Assembly: GCA_964487605.1 (NCBI GenBank)
Contig: CAZARU010000003.1
Span: 62,001 to 126,000, forward strand
DNA from: JAJDAH01 sp964487605
GTDB taxonomy: Bacteria > Myxococcota_A > Polyangia > Polyangiales > Polyangiaceae
Length of the DNA stretch: 64,000 bases
Reading direction: 5' to 3'
Part shown: positions 42,083-51,402 of the stretch, in pieces
Position numbering within the stretch: the first letter of the stretch is position 1
How the letters are laid out: each line of letters starts with the position of its first letter
The notes under the pieces: model-generated
The model's input: only the letters and a program-made list of their open reading frames with translations
Databases searched by the model: none
What the model was told of the DNA's origin: nothing
Made by a program: the position numbers and the translations under genes

Positions 42083-42816
42083 ACGGGCCCCCGCGATGGG
42101 CGGACGAAGGTTCGAGCGATCTCGCAGGGTCGCTCTTCAGGGCGGGGCGGAGCGAGGCCCCCTCCGAGGCGGCGATCACGCGTACGCTGGCCGCCGTGAG
42201 CTCTGCGAGCGCCATCCTGGCGAGCGCGTCGGCGGCACACGGAGCGGCGGCACCCGCCCTCGCGACCAGCGGCGCGGGTGCCGCGGCGGGGGCTGCGACG
42301 CTGGTGAAGTGGACCGCGCTGGGCGCGCTCGCCGGCCTGGTCACCGCGGGTGGCGCCACGGCGCTGCGAGACGCCCCGCCACCGACGCCTGCGCCGAACG
42401 CCGCGGTGTTCCTCGAATCGCCGCGAGCGCCCGTGGACCGCGAGCTCCGCCCTGCGGCGCTGCCTCCGCGGCCCGTGGCGGCTCGGCCGCCCGCGGCGCC
42501 CGTGGTCTCGTCGGGTCCGGCCGCCGCCCGCACGGCTGACCCCGAGCCGGTCGAATCGCGCGAGCTCGCCAGGGAGGTCGCCGCGGTGGACGCTGCCAGG
42601 CGCGCCGATCCGGCGCGGCGCCTCGTGCTCCTCGAGCGCTACCGCGCCGATTTCTCGACGCCGCGGCTCGGGCCGGAGGCGGCGTACCTCCGCATGCAGG
42701 CGCACCTCGAGCTCGGGCAGCGCGATGCCGCCGCCGCCGTCGCCCGGCAGATTCTGGGTGCCTGGCCACGGAGTCCCCAGGCGGCGCGGGCTCGCGACGT
42801 GGCAGGAGCGCCATGA
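42079..42816 (+). CDS. Membrane-anchored partner of the ECF sigma factor
   Basis: 245 residues from ATG at 42079 (ATGA overlap with the sigma gene). A cytoplasmic N-terminus of about 70 residues with no zinc-finger His-Cys motif is followed by one hydrophobic segment (VKWTALGALAGLVTAGG), a Pro/Ala-rich linker and a C-terminal alpha-helical, TPR-like part (AYLRMQAHLELGQRDAAAAVARQIL). By position it is a candidate anti-sigma factor, but it lacks the usual signature; sequence alone does not establish this. Confidence 0.7.
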   Translation: MNGPPRWADEGSSDLAGSLFRAGRSEAPSEAAITRTLAAVSSASAILASASAAHGAAAPALATSGAGAAAGAATLVKWTALGALAGLVTAGGATALRDAPPPTPAPNAAVFLESPRAPVDRELRPAALPPRPVAARPPAAPVVSSGPAAARTADPEPVESRELAREVAAVDAARRADPARRLVLLERYRADFSTPRLGPEAAYLRMQAHLELGQRDAAAAVARQILGAWPRSPQAARARDVAGAP

Positions 42817-42890
42817 GCCGCACTTTTTCGAGATCAGATCCCGCCTGGGCGGGAATCCAGAGCTGCGCGGCGTGACCGCGGGAGGAAACG

Positions 42891-44108
42891 ATGAAGATCG
42901 GAGCTTTGATCGGGATCTTGGGTTCGGTGGGGATCATCGCGGTCGCCTGTGGCGGTGTCTCGCCGCTGGGTGACGGCGACGGCAGCGGCGGGCTCGGCAA
43001 GGGCGACTCGGGGGGAGGCGGCTACGAGCCGTGCGCGGGCAAGGCGTGCGGGGCGGCCTGCGCCGAGTGCGATCCGGCGGACCCGACGTGTGTAGAGACG
43101 CGGTCGGTGAAGTACTGCACCGAGGAAGGCGAGTGCACGGACGCGTTCCCCGGGTGCGCTCCGCCTCCGACGTGTTCTGCCGACTCCGACTGTCCCGTGG
43201 ACGCTTCGTGCCAGATCTGCCCCGACGGATCCTGCGCGGGCGCGAAGGGCTACTGCGTCGGTGGAACGTGTCGCACGGAGTGGGCGACGTGCGGCGGCTC
43301 GACCTGCAAGAGCGACGTCGAGTGTCCCGCCGTGGGCGCTCCTTGCGAGATCTGCCCGGACGGCACCGCGTCGTGCCCGTCCACGCGCTGCGAGGCCGGG
43401 GCGTGCGTCACCGAGTGGCCCGCCTGCGGCGGCTGGGACCCCTGCGGCGACCGCTCGTGCGGCGCGCAGTGCTCGCTCTGCGATCCGAAGGATCCGGCGT
43501 GTTCCGAGACCGCCGTGCTCAAGTTCTGTGACGCGGGTGGTCGCTGCCAGCCGCAGTTCCCGAACTGCGGAGGAGGTAGCGAGTGCCAGAGTGACGGCGA
43601 CTGTGCCGTGCCTGCCGTGTGCCAGCTCTGCCCCGACGGCAGCTGCGCGGGCCCGATCGGCCAGTGCGTGGGCGGTGAGTGCCAGGTCCAGTGGGACACC
43701 TGCGACGGCTCGTCGTGCTCCGTCGATGCGGACTGCCCCGCGGTGCGCGCGCCCTGCGAGCAGTGCGCGAACGGCACGGCGAGCTGTCCGGAGTCGCGGT
43801 GCGAGGCCGGTCAGTGCGTCACGGAGTGGTCCGGCTGCAGCGGCTGGGATCCCTGCACGGGGAAGGCCTGCGGCGCCGACTGCACCCTGTGCGATCCGAA
43901 GGATCCGACCTGCGTCGAGCCGGCGGTCGTCAATCAGTGCGACGCCGCGGGTCGGTGCCAGCCGGGGACTGCGGCGTGCCCCGGTGGCGGCGGCGCGTGC
44001 ACGTCGGCGATGGACTGCCCGCAGATCGAGATCTGCAGGCCGTGCCCGAGCGGCGACTGCGCGAACATCGACTGCGTCCGCGGCAGCTGCGGGTTCACGT
44101 GCCCGTGA
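42891..44108 (+). CDS. Cys-rich repeat lipoprotein
   Basis: 405 residues from ATG at 42891. Lipobox IIAVACGG, then a Gly-rich linker. The mature protein has about 60 cysteines in alternating modules: a KACGAxCxxCDPxDPTCVE type (three copies) and a DCPVDASCQICPDGSCAGAKGYC type. Wholly disulfide-bonded and presumably surface-exposed. It resembles the other Cys-rich lipoproteins in this window. No catalytic motif. Confidence 0.78.
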   Translation: MKIGALIGILGSVGIIAVACGGVSPLGDGDGSGGLGKGDSGGGGYEPCAGKACGAACAECDPADPTCVETRSVKYCTEEGECTDAFPGCAPPPTCSADSDCPVDASCQICPDGSCAGAKGYCVGGTCRTEWATCGGSTCKSDVECPAVGAPCEICPDGTASCPSTRCEAGACVTEWPACGGWDPCGDRSCGAQCSLCDPKDPACSETAVLKFCDAGGRCQPQFPNCGGGSECQSDGDCAVPAVCQLCPDGSCAGPIGQCVGGECQVQWDTCDGSSCSVDADCPAVRAPCEQCANGTASCPESRCEAGQCVTEWSGCSGWDPCTGKACGADCTLCDPKDPTCVEPAVVNQCDAAGRCQPGTAACPGGGGACTSAMDCPQIEICRPCPSGDCANIDCVRGSCGFTCP

Positions 44109-44119
44109 GCAACTGAGCC

Positions 44120-45802
44120 TCAGCGCGGCGCGCGTCGCCGGCGCAGGAGCCACAGGCCGAGGGCTGCGAACGCCACGAGCGCCGAACCCCGGGCTCGCGG
44201 GACGCTGCAGCCGCAGCCGCTCTCGCTGGTGGCGGGCGAGCCGCGGCTGCCGCTGGTCCCGCCGGAGCCCGAGCTGGTCCCGCCCGTGGCCGCGCCGGCG
44301 CTCCCCGAGGTGCCTCCGGTGCCGCCGACGAACCCGGCGTCGCTCGTGAACGTTCCGCCGACCCCTCCGGTGCCGGCGGTGCCGGCGTCCGCCCCGGGAT
44401 CCGCGACGCAGTTGCCCGCGGTGCAGGTCTGACCCTTCGGACACACGGCGCTCGCGCAGTCGTCGACACAGCCGATTCCCGTTTCGCAGTGCTGTCCCGC
44501 TGCGCAGCCGGCCGTGAGGCACCCGGCGGGCACGCAGATGAGCGACGTCGGGTCGCACTCGAAGCCCGCGCCGCAGGGGTTGCAGTCACAGAGCGGACGA
44601 CACACTCCCTCGAGGCAGTACTCGTTCGCGGCGCAGGTGATTCCCGTGCACGGATTCACGCAGGCGCCGAGGCGACACACCTGGCCGTGCGGGCACGCGA
44701 TGCCATCGCACGCCCCCTGGCACGTGCCCGCGACGCAGATCTCGCCAGGGCCGCACGAGACCATCGCGCAGGCCTCGTCGACGCAATAGCCGTCGGCGCG
44801 ACAGGTCTTGCCGACGGGGCACTTGAACTCGCCGGTGTTGCACTGCTGGACGCAGACACCGTTGTCGCAGATCTCACCCGCGGCGCAGAGGTCGCCGTCG
44901 TCGATGATGCCGTTGCAGTCGTTGTCCAGCCCGTCGCAGCTCTCCGTGCCCGCCGGGACGACGCCCTCGCACGCGAGCATGCCGTTGCGACAGACCTCGA
45001 TGCCCGGGCCGCAAACGCCTGGATTCCCCGTCTCGCACGGACCGCCGCCTCCCGCGCACACGAGCCCCTTGAGGAGTACGACGAAGTCGTTGAAGTCGCC
45101 GTCGTTGTTGAACGAGAACGGGTTCACGTTGCCGTCCTCGAACGCGACGTAGAACGCGTTGGCTTCGACCTTCGAGTCGTAGACCAGGGCCATGAACCAA
45201 GGCGTCGCCGGGTTCCCTGCGAACTTCACGTTGAAGCGCGACTCCGTGTAGTGGATGAGGTTCACCGAACCGGGGTTGTTGAAGCTGACGCAGCCGCTGC
45301 CGTTCGCGAGCGCGAACCCGACCAGCCCACCGGTGTACGCGGGATCGTTGCGAATCGTCTGGGAGGTGATCATGGCGCCCGGCGCGGTGTTGCAGGCGAC
45401 CACCTCGTGGATCTGCGATGCGGGCGGGCCGAACGTCGCCGCTGGGTCCACGTTGTACCAGCCGAGCGGGAACTGGCCGCCCGCCTCTCGCAGCAAGAAC
45501 TCCGCCGAGAACTCGCAGAGCGGGCTGAACGTCTCGGGTACCGTCACCGCGTCGACCTGCCAGTCGATGGGCTCGCCGCGGTTGGCGAAGAGCTGGAAGA
45601 GCTGCGTCTCGCCGCCGCCCGACGCCGTCGGTACGGTGGCGCCGTTGGGCTCGGTGACCAGCGCGACGGCGGCCGCGGGCGTCAGCAGTGTCGCCGCCGC
45701 GAACGCAGTGGCCAGGAGAGGCGAGGTGCTGAAGCGGCGCGCCGTCGCGCGTGGACGGCGCAGCTCGGAGTCGGCGTGGCGTGTAGCGGCTGCCTCGGTC
45801 AC
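44120..45802 (-). CDS. MYXO-CTERM-like surface protein with DUF4114-type domain
   Basis: 560 residues from GTG at 45802 (a GTG three bases upstream is equivalent). A Sec-type signal peptide precedes a DUF4114-like region (FNNDGDFNDFVVLL, an Asp-rich calcium-type motif), then MopE-type CDGLDNDCNGIIDDG and about eight EGF-like Cys modules. The C-terminus reads SGCGCSVPRARGS, a helix (LVAFAALGLWLL), RRRR: the MYXO-CTERM sorting signal, which is processed and lipid-anchored at the cell surface in myxobacteria. The adhesion or binding role is inferred. Confidence 0.85.
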   Translation of the reverse strand: MTEAAATRHADSELRRPRATARRFSTSPLLATAFAAATLLTPAAAVALVTEPNGATVPTASGGGETQLFQLFANRGEPIDWQVDAVTVPETFSPLCEFSAEFLLREAGGQFPLGWYNVDPAATFGPPASQIHEVVACNTAPGAMITSQTIRNDPAYTGGLVGFALANGSGCVSFNNPGSVNLIHYTESRFNVKFAGNPATPWFMALVYDSKVEANAFYVAFEDGNVNPFSFNNDGDFNDFVVLLKGLVCAGGGGPCETGNPGVCGPGIEVCRNGMLACEGVVPAGTESCDGLDNDCNGIIDDGDLCAAGEICDNGVCVQQCNTGEFKCPVGKTCRADGYCVDEACAMVSCGPGEICVAGTCQGACDGIACPHGQVCRLGACVNPCTGITCAANEYCLEGVCRPLCDCNPCGAGFECDPTSLICVPAGCLTAGCAAGQHCETGIGCVDDCASAVCPKGQTCTAGNCVADPGADAGTAGTGGVGGTFTSDAGFVGGTGGTSGSAGAATGGTSSGSGGTSGSRGSPATSESGCGCSVPRARGSALVAFAALGLWLLRRRRAPR

Positions 45803-45858
45803 CACCGGGATCTCGTACCCGTGGGCGCGCGGGCTGTCGAGGCGCCGCGGCGAGGCGC

Positions 45859-47937
45859 TCAGCGAAGCCCGATTTCGTCCCAGAAGCCGGTGGCGGCGTC
45901 GAAGTGGTACAGGTCGATGCGCGCCAGGGACGACGCAGGGTTGCGGAACGGAACCGCCGCCTGAACGAGCACGTCGTCGACCCAGAAGTCGTACCTGTCC
46001 AGCGTCCAGTCGATGTTGCGCAGCTCGATGTGGTACCAGCGGCTCGTCACGAAGGGGACACTGACGTTGCGCGGATCCCCGGTGCCGAAGGTCACCTGCA
46101 GGGCACCCGTGGACCCGAAGTAGATGAACGCGATCGCCGTGGTCGAGCTCGGGGAAACGGTCGAGTTCTGCAGCACGAAGTACGTCCCGGACGCGGCGGA
46201 AGAGTCCATGCGCGCCCAGTAGCTCACCAGGGTGGGCTGCAGGTTCGCGAACGTTCGGAAGACGCCGTCGTAGTGCGTCGTGGAGGTTCCGGTCGCCCTC
46301 TGCTGCCGCAGGCTGCGAAAGGTTCCGTCGGCGGCCGTCGTGGTCGTCACGGCACGGGTGTGGCTGCTCGTGCCCGCCGTCCACCCCGCGAAGTCGCCGT
46401 CCTCGAAGTCCTCGAAGAAGGTCCAGAGCTGGCAGGCCCCCGCCACGCAGGCCTGTACGCCGCAGTTGGTTCCCCCGGGCACGTAGCCCGAGCCGTCGCC
46501 GTTGCACGTGGTCGCGACGTTGCCGTTGCAGACGGCCTGATTCGGCGAGCAGATCTGCGGCTTGCAGGTGTTCGTCGTGCCGTCGCAGAACTGGCCCGGC
46601 GTGCAGGGAGTGACGACGCTCCAGGCGAGGCCGGAAGCCGCGCACTCCTCCACCGCGCCCGCGCTGCAGCGACGGGACAGCGGCGTGCAAATCTGCGTGA
46701 CGCACGACCCCGTCAGGCAGACGCGCCCGATGGTGCCGCAGTCGGTTCCACCCGGTGCGTGACCGGAGCCCTCGGCGTTGCACGTCCTGGCGACGTTTCC
46801 GTCGCAGACGGGCTGGTTGGGCGAGCAGATCTGCGGCTGGCACGTGTTCGTCGCGCCGTCGCAGAACTGGCCGGGCGCGCAGGAAGTGACGACGCTCCAC
46901 CCTAGGCCCGCGGCGTCACACTGCTCGACCGCTCCGGCGTTGCAGCGACGAGAGAGCGGCGCGCAGACCTGTGTGACGCACGCGCCGCCCGAACAGAGCC
47001 GAGAGGTCGCCGCGCAGTCCTCGCCTCCGGGCGCAGGTCCCGATCCGTCGGCTTCGCACGTCGTGGCCCGCGTCGCGTCGCAAACTGGCGTGCCGGGGGC
47101 GCACGTCTGCGGCTCGCAGGTGGCGCTCGTGGCGCTGCAGAACTGCGTCGAACCGCAGGTTTCGATCACGCTCGACGAGAGCCCGTCCGCCGAACACCGC
47201 ACGACATCTTGCCCGCGGCAGAAGTCGGTGCCCGCCGCGCAGACGATGGGTCGACATGCGCCGGCCAAGCAGCGGCCGTTCTCGGCAGCGCAGTCTTCGG
47301 TGCTCGTCACCGACGTGCCGTCCTCGGCGCAGACGACTCGAACGTCGCCCTCGCACTCGACCGCGCCGGCGGTACACACCCACGGGACGCACGACGCAGA
47401 GGTGCCCGACTCGACGCAGGTCTCCCGAGCCTCGCACGGTGCCGGGTCGAGCAGGCCCTCGCCTTCGGGCCCGCACCTGGTCAGGGAGTTGCCGTCGCAG
47501 GACGAGCGGCCTGCTTCACACGCGTCCTTCCTGCACGATCCGAGGGCGCAGTGCTCCGCGTCCGCGCACTGGCGGTGCTCCAGGCACTGCACGCACACCC
47601 CCGCCGCCTTGTCGCAGAGCAAGCCGCGCGGCGTGCAGTCGCGGTCCGAGACGCAGGTCGGCGCGCACCTCGCGCCGAAGCACTCTTCGCCCGCGCCGCA
47701 GTCGCTCGCGTCGAGGCACTCCACGCACTCGCGGGCCGCGGGATCGCACACCGTCCCCACGGGGCAGTCGAGGGACGTCTCGCAGCTGGACGTCCCCGCC
47801 TCCCCGCCTCCCCCCGCCGAGCCGGAATCGGCGGCGGCGTCCGCGCCGCCGTCCATCGGAAGGGTGCCGCCGGACGAACCCCCTCCGCAGGCGCAAATCG
47901 AGAGAGCGAGCGAGCACGCGAGCGACGAGCGAAGCAA
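45859..47937 (-). CDS. Cys-rich repeat lipoprotein with LamG-like C-terminal domain
   Basis: 692 residues if translation starts at the TTG at 47937; no ATG or GTG lies between the next upstream stop region and the signal peptide, so this start is uncertain. Lipobox ALSICACGG. After a short linker come Cys modules and three 92-residue repeats (CSPNQPVCDGNVARTC...CDAAGLGWSVV type). The last 180 residues begin FFEDFEDGDFAGW and have the alternating strands of a concanavalin/LamG-like lectin domain. Likely a surface carbohydrate-binding protein (inference). Confidence 0.75.
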   Translation of the reverse strand: MLRSSLACSLALSICACGGGSSGGTLPMDGGADAAADSGSAGGGGEAGTSSCETSLDCPVGTVCDPAARECVECLDASDCGAGEECFGARCAPTCVSDRDCTPRGLLCDKAAGVCVQCLEHRQCADAEHCALGSCRKDACEAGRSSCDGNSLTRCGPEGEGLLDPAPCEARETCVESGTSASCVPWVCTAGAVECEGDVRVVCAEDGTSVTSTEDCAAENGRCLAGACRPIVCAAGTDFCRGQDVVRCSADGLSSSVIETCGSTQFCSATSATCEPQTCAPGTPVCDATRATTCEADGSGPAPGGEDCAATSRLCSGGACVTQVCAPLSRRCNAGAVEQCDAAGLGWSVVTSCAPGQFCDGATNTCQPQICSPNQPVCDGNVARTCNAEGSGHAPGGTDCGTIGRVCLTGSCVTQICTPLSRRCSAGAVEECAASGLAWSVVTPCTPGQFCDGTTNTCKPQICSPNQAVCNGNVATTCNGDGSGYVPGGTNCGVQACVAGACQLWTFFEDFEDGDFAGWTAGTSSHTRAVTTTTAADGTFRSLRQQRATGTSTTHYDGVFRTFANLQPTLVSYWARMDSSAASGTYFVLQNSTVSPSSTTAIAFIYFGSTGALQVTFGTGDPRNVSVPFVTSRWYHIELRNIDWTLDRYDFWVDDVLVQAAVPFRNPASSLARIDLYHFDAATGFWDEIGLR
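46440..47265 (-). repeat. Three 276-bp tandem repeats in the LamG-like lipoprotein gene
   Basis: The landmark CTGCGG inside AGATCTGCGG-type sequence recurs at 46555, 46831 and 47107, exactly 276 bp apart, a whole number of codons (92). Two units are nearly identical over about 80 bp, for example near 46551 and 46827, which points to recent duplication; the third has diverged. Outer boundaries are approximate. Confidence 0.75.
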
Positions 47938-48013
47938 CGTGGAGAGGCTACCACGAGGGGCGCGACCCTGGTCGCCGGCGCCCGGCCGGCCGCAGGTGCT
48001 ATGCTCCTCGTCG

Positions 48014-48256
48014 ATGGATCCCGAGGAGTTCCGCCAGCGAGCCGAGCTGCGGCGCCAGCGGATGGTCGCGGGCAAGGCGGGGTCGTTCGCCCAGTTCGAC
48101 GAGCGAGCGCGCGCCTTCTGGGACGAAGCCCCACCCGCCGCGAAGCTCGCAGCGGTGCGAGATGCGCTCGTCGATGCGTGGGTCCTTCGAGGGCGAGATG
48201 GACCTCCACCCCGATTTGATGGATCTACTTGCGGCGTTCTCGACTTCGAGCGTTGA
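48014..48256 (+). CDS. Small protein paired with a nucleotidyltransferase
   Basis: 80 residues from ATG at 48014. It is highly charged and mostly helical (EEFRQRAELRRQRMVAGK...FWDEAPPAAKLAAVRDALVDAWVL). It overlaps the next gene by 59 bp, tight coupling of the kind seen in toxin-antitoxin pairs. No family was recognised; by position it may be the antitoxin. Confidence 0.6.
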   Translation: MDPEEFRQRAELRRQRMVAGKAGSFAQFDERARAFWDEAPPAAKLAAVRDALVDAWVLRGRDGPPPRFDGSTCGVLDFER

Positions 48257-48650
48257 GTACCTCGTCGTCGGCGGGTGGGCCGTCTCCGTCCACTCCGAGC
48301 CGCGGTTCACGAAGGATCTCGACGTTCTGATCGGTGAGGACCGGGAGAATCTCGACCGCGCCGCGCGGGCCTTGCAGCTCTTCGGGGCACCGCCCGCGAT
48401 CGTCGAAACCGTCGAACAGCTCGGGCCCGACGAGTTCATGTTCTTCGGCGTGCCGCCGGCGCGCGTGGATCTTCTCCGGCGCATCCCGGGTGTCGAGTTC
48501 GCCGACGCGTGGCTTCGACGATTCGACGTCCATCTCGACGGAATCGTCGTTCACGTGATCGGTCGTGACGACCTCATCGCCGCGAAGCGTGCCGCCGGCC
48601 GTGAGCGGGACCTCCGTGATCTGCGCGCGCTCGAACGAACCGGCGGGTGA
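48198..48650 (+). CDS. Nucleotidyltransferase (DUF6036/AbiEii-like)
   Basis: 150 residues from ATG at 48198. The signature YLVVGGWAVSVHSEPRFTKD-LDV carries GG, His, Arg, Thr and Asp-x-Asp, the active-site set of a minimal nucleotidyltransferase, which moves a nucleotide onto a protein or RNA. Relatives act as toxins (AbiEii, MenT) or as antibiotic modifiers. Paired with the small overlapping gene upstream, it looks like a TA-type module; it converges on the gene ending at 48660. Confidence 0.78.
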   Translation: MDLHPDLMDLLAAFSTSSVEYLVVGGWAVSVHSEPRFTKDLDVLIGEDRENLDRAARALQLFGAPPAIVETVEQLGPDEFMFFGVPPARVDLLRRIPGVEFADAWLRRFDVHLDGIVVHVIGRDDLIAAKRAAGRERDLRDLRALERTGG

Positions 48651-48659
48651 CGCCGCGTT

Positions 48660-50024
48660 CTACTCCCCCCGCGGTGGTGTCGGCAGCGGGATGGGCAGCG
48701 GGAGATCCCGCGGCAGCGTCGGGAACGCCGTGGGCAGTGGCGGCAGCCCCGAAGGTAGCGGTGGCAGGTCGATCGAGATGGGGCGGAGGCCGCAGCCGAT
48801 GCCGATGGACTGATCGATCTTCGCCGAGGCGAGGTCTCGTGTGTCGGCCGTGATCTTGACGGTGACGCCCACCGAGCCCTGCATGGCCTGGCGCGCCGCG
48901 GCGCCGACGATTCGTCCGACGAAGGTGCCGAGGCGACTCACGGCGGCGCTCTGCGCGAGCGCGGTGCACGGGATCGATCCCCGCAGCGCCAGGCTGACAC
49001 TCGTGTGGTCCGCCTTGCGCGCGAGCTTGCCGCCCCCTGCGAGCTTGAAGGCTCCGGCCGTGACGGTGGTCTCGGTCAGCGTGACCAGCGTGCGTGAAGG
49101 ATCGATCTCGAACCGCGACCGGAACGTCGTCGTGTCCCCGAAGACGATGCCGTCGAGCTCGGGCGGGTGAGGGGGGATGAAGCCCTTCGCCAAGACCTGC
49201 AGGTTGCCACGGACGGGCCCCTCGGCGCTGGCGCCCTCGAAGACGAGGGACGCGCTCCCGCTCAGCGTCACGGCATCGATCGGCAGCGCCACACCGAGGG
49301 GCAGCGCCAGCTTCGACGCGAGCGTGGGGCGCAGCGTGACCTCGGCCGTGGGCGGTGCCGCGCCATGGTTCAACTGCACGGTCACCGGCGCCTTTGCCAG
49401 CTCGTCCGTGCCGAACCCGAGCGCGACCGAGCCGGTCTTCTGATCGCCGTCTGCGTGCCAGGTTGCGCCGACCTTGCCCACCTTCACGTCCGCGACGGTG
49501 GCGCTCTGGGCGATGAAGGCGCCGCCCTTGGGTACGGGCGCAACCGTTCCCTCGGTCACTACCAGCCACGGGATTCCGCCCTCTGCGGCGCTCCACTGAA
49601 CTGCGACGCCCTTGGCCGTGGTGGGCGTGCGGAATGCGCGTGGATGCGCCTGCGACCACCGGGCGAGCTGGACCGCCACGTCGGGTGCGGCCCCGTGGAT
49701 CCGCACGTCCACGTCCTCTGCCTCGATGGAGGTCGGGTGCATGCCGTCGAGCTTCGCCGTCGCGCTCCGGATCGTGCCGCGCACCACGGTGACCCCCACC
49801 AGCGTGAACCGGCACGTGCCGAGCTCTGCGCGCCCGAGGCGAACATCGATGGTTTCGCAGTCCAGCTCCAGGCCGCGCTCCCTCGCCTCGCGAAGGGCAA
49901 TCTCCCGCGACACCGGGCTGAGCAGGATCCAGGCGGCGACCCCCGCCGCCAGGAGGCCGAGGATCGTCAGCGCGATCAGCACCTTGAGCAGCGGAGATCG
50001 CGGCGCGTCCATCGGGGACGCCAT
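48660..50024 (-). CDS. Membrane-anchored protein, AsmA/GspN-like in outline
   Basis: 454 residues from ATG at 50024 (ATG at 50012 is an alternative). One N-terminal helix (VLIALTILGLLAAGVAAWILL) anchors a periplasmic, beta-rich region with pairs such as FRFTLVGVTVVRGTIR-like strands and Thr/Val alternation, ending in a Pro-rich tail (PLPIPLPTPP). The pattern recalls AsmA- or GspN-like proteins, but no motif is decisive. It follows the HDOD regulator gene on the same strand by 14 bp. Confidence 0.65.
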   Translation of the reverse strand: MASPMDAPRSPLLKVLIALTILGLLAAGVAAWILLSPVSREIALREARERGLELDCETIDVRLGRAELGTCRFTLVGVTVVRGTIRSATAKLDGMHPTSIEAEDVDVRIHGAAPDVAVQLARWSQAHPRAFRTPTTAKGVAVQWSAAEGGIPWLVVTEGTVAPVPKGGAFIAQSATVADVKVGKVGATWHADGDQKTGSVALGFGTDELAKAPVTVQLNHGAAPPTAEVTLRPTLASKLALPLGVALPIDAVTLSGSASLVFEGASAEGPVRGNLQVLAKGFIPPHPPELDGIVFGDTTTFRSRFEIDPSRTLVTLTETTVTAGAFKLAGGGKLARKADHTSVSLALRGSIPCTALAQSAAVSRLGTFVGRIVGAAARQAMQGSVGVTVKITADTRDLASAKIDQSIGIGCGLRPISIDLPPLPSGLPPLPTAFPTLPRDLPLPIPLPTPPRGE

Positions 50025-50038
50025 CCTATCAGTCGCGG

Positions 50039-51343
50039 TCAGTCGATGGTCGATTCTCCCGCGGACAGGGCCTGGCGCACGACGCGTCTCCACGCGAACG
50101 AGTTCTCGAGCAGCCCGCGGCGGTGCAGCTCCGCGTCGGAGGCGTCGATTTCGGCCTGCGTCGGGCGGTGGTCGCCGCCGAGCGCTTCGTGAACGAGGCG
50201 GCTCGCGACCTCGACGGCAGCGACCACGTCGAACGTCTCGCTCTCGACCGACCCTGGGGCGTGGTGGTGCGCAACGGCCTCCACGACGCGCTGCGGGAGG
50301 CCCCAGAGTCCGAGCAGATAGGCGCCGAGCTCTCCGTGGGTCCCGCCGATCACCCGCTGCTCGGCCTCGCACCGCGACGCGCCCTCGTCGCTCATGCACC
50401 TCTCGATGGCCTGCGCGTCGTCCGGCAGTCGTGACGCGATGATGAGCTGGCCGACGTCGTGCAGGAGACCGGCCATGAACGCGTCGTCTGCGTCCGGACG
50501 TCCCTCCAGAAGCTTGCGAGCCACGTGTGCCGTCGCGAGCGACGCCTTCTGGAACGCCGCGAGCTCGAATCGCGCGGTACGCTTCACCGGGAGCGCACGA
50601 AACACCTCGGCCGAGAGCACGAGCGCCTTCATGGTGTCGATGCCCAGGTAGGTCACGGCGCTGCGGATGGACTTCACGCCGGAGGGCAGCCCGAAGAACG
50701 CCGACGACACGATCTGAAGGATCTTCGCGCTCAGGGCGACGTCACGTTCGATGGCCGCGGCCACGTCGGAGAGGGAGACGTCCGGGCTGGACAGCGCACG
50801 AGTCAGGGCCGCGTAGGCGGGCGGCGCGCTCGGGAGGTCGTTCGACTTGCCGACGACGCGCCGCATCGGGGCGCTGTCGAGGAGGGTGCGCAGCTCGCAG
50901 GCGCGCGAGAGCGTCGTCTTCAAGAGCGCTGGGTCGAAGGGCTTGCTCACGAACTGGTGCGCGACCGGCACGGTGCGGAAGACGAGCTTCTGATCCGTAT
51001 GCCCGGACAGGACGATGCGAACGGTCTCGGGGTAGCGGTCCTGCACCTCGCGCAGCAGGTCCGCGCCGTTCATCTCGCCCATGTGCATGTCCGACACGAT
51101 CACGTCCACCGGGCACGCCGCCAGCGCCTCGAGCGCGGCGTGCCCGCCCTCCGCGAAGCGCATCTCCCAGTTTGGGGCGCGGGCCGTCAGGAGCCGGCGG
51201 ATGCTCCGGAGGATCATCGGCTCGTCGTCGACGAACAGGATCCGCGCTTCGGGAGCGGCGCGCGGTGCCTCGATGTGGCCGGCGGATTGCATCGTCAGGT
51301 CTCGTTCAAGCAACGACCGGACCACGCCACGGGCTGACCCCAT
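50039..51343 (-). CDS. Response regulator with HDOD output domain
   Basis: 434 residues from ATG at 51343; ATG at 51292 is an alternative. Receiver: ILFVDDEPMIL, acceptor Asp in IVSDMHM, and FVSKPF. An HDOD domain (about 165-360) has DVALSAKILQIVSSAFFGL and GLLHDVGQLIIA. HDOD proteins commonly affect motility, exopolysaccharide or cyclic-di-GMP signalling without hydrolysing the nucleotide. Its position next to flagellar genes, on the opposite strand, suggests a motility link (inference). Confidence 0.88.
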   Translation of the reverse strand: MGSARGVVRSLLERDLTMQSAGHIEAPRAAPEARILFVDDEPMILRSIRRLLTARAPNWEMRFAEGGHAALEALAACPVDVIVSDMHMGEMNGADLLREVQDRYPETVRIVLSGHTDQKLVFRTVPVAHQFVSKPFDPALLKTTLSRACELRTLLDSAPMRRVVGKSNDLPSAPPAYAALTRALSSPDVSLSDVAAAIERDVALSAKILQIVSSAFFGLPSGVKSIRSAVTYLGIDTMKALVLSAEVFRALPVKRTARFELAAFQKASLATAHVARKLLEGRPDADDAFMAGLLHDVGQLIIASRLPDDAQAIERCMSDEGASRCEAEQRVIGGTHGELGAYLLGLWGLPQRVVEAVAHHHAPGSVESETFDVVAAVEVASRLVHEALGGDHRPTQAEIDASDAELHRRGLLENSFAWRRVVRQALSAGESTID

Positions 51344-51402
51344 GGCGGGTCAATCCACTGAACGGCTCGACCGCCCCAGCATTGAGCGAGAAAAACGACA
51401 GG

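Noticed and set aside
42840..42853. CCCGCC-TG-GGCGGG inverted repeat before the Cys-rich lipoprotein gene
   Set aside because: It resembles a short REP-like or terminator stem, but the loop would be only 2-4 bases, there is no T-run, and no second copy was noticed in the window.
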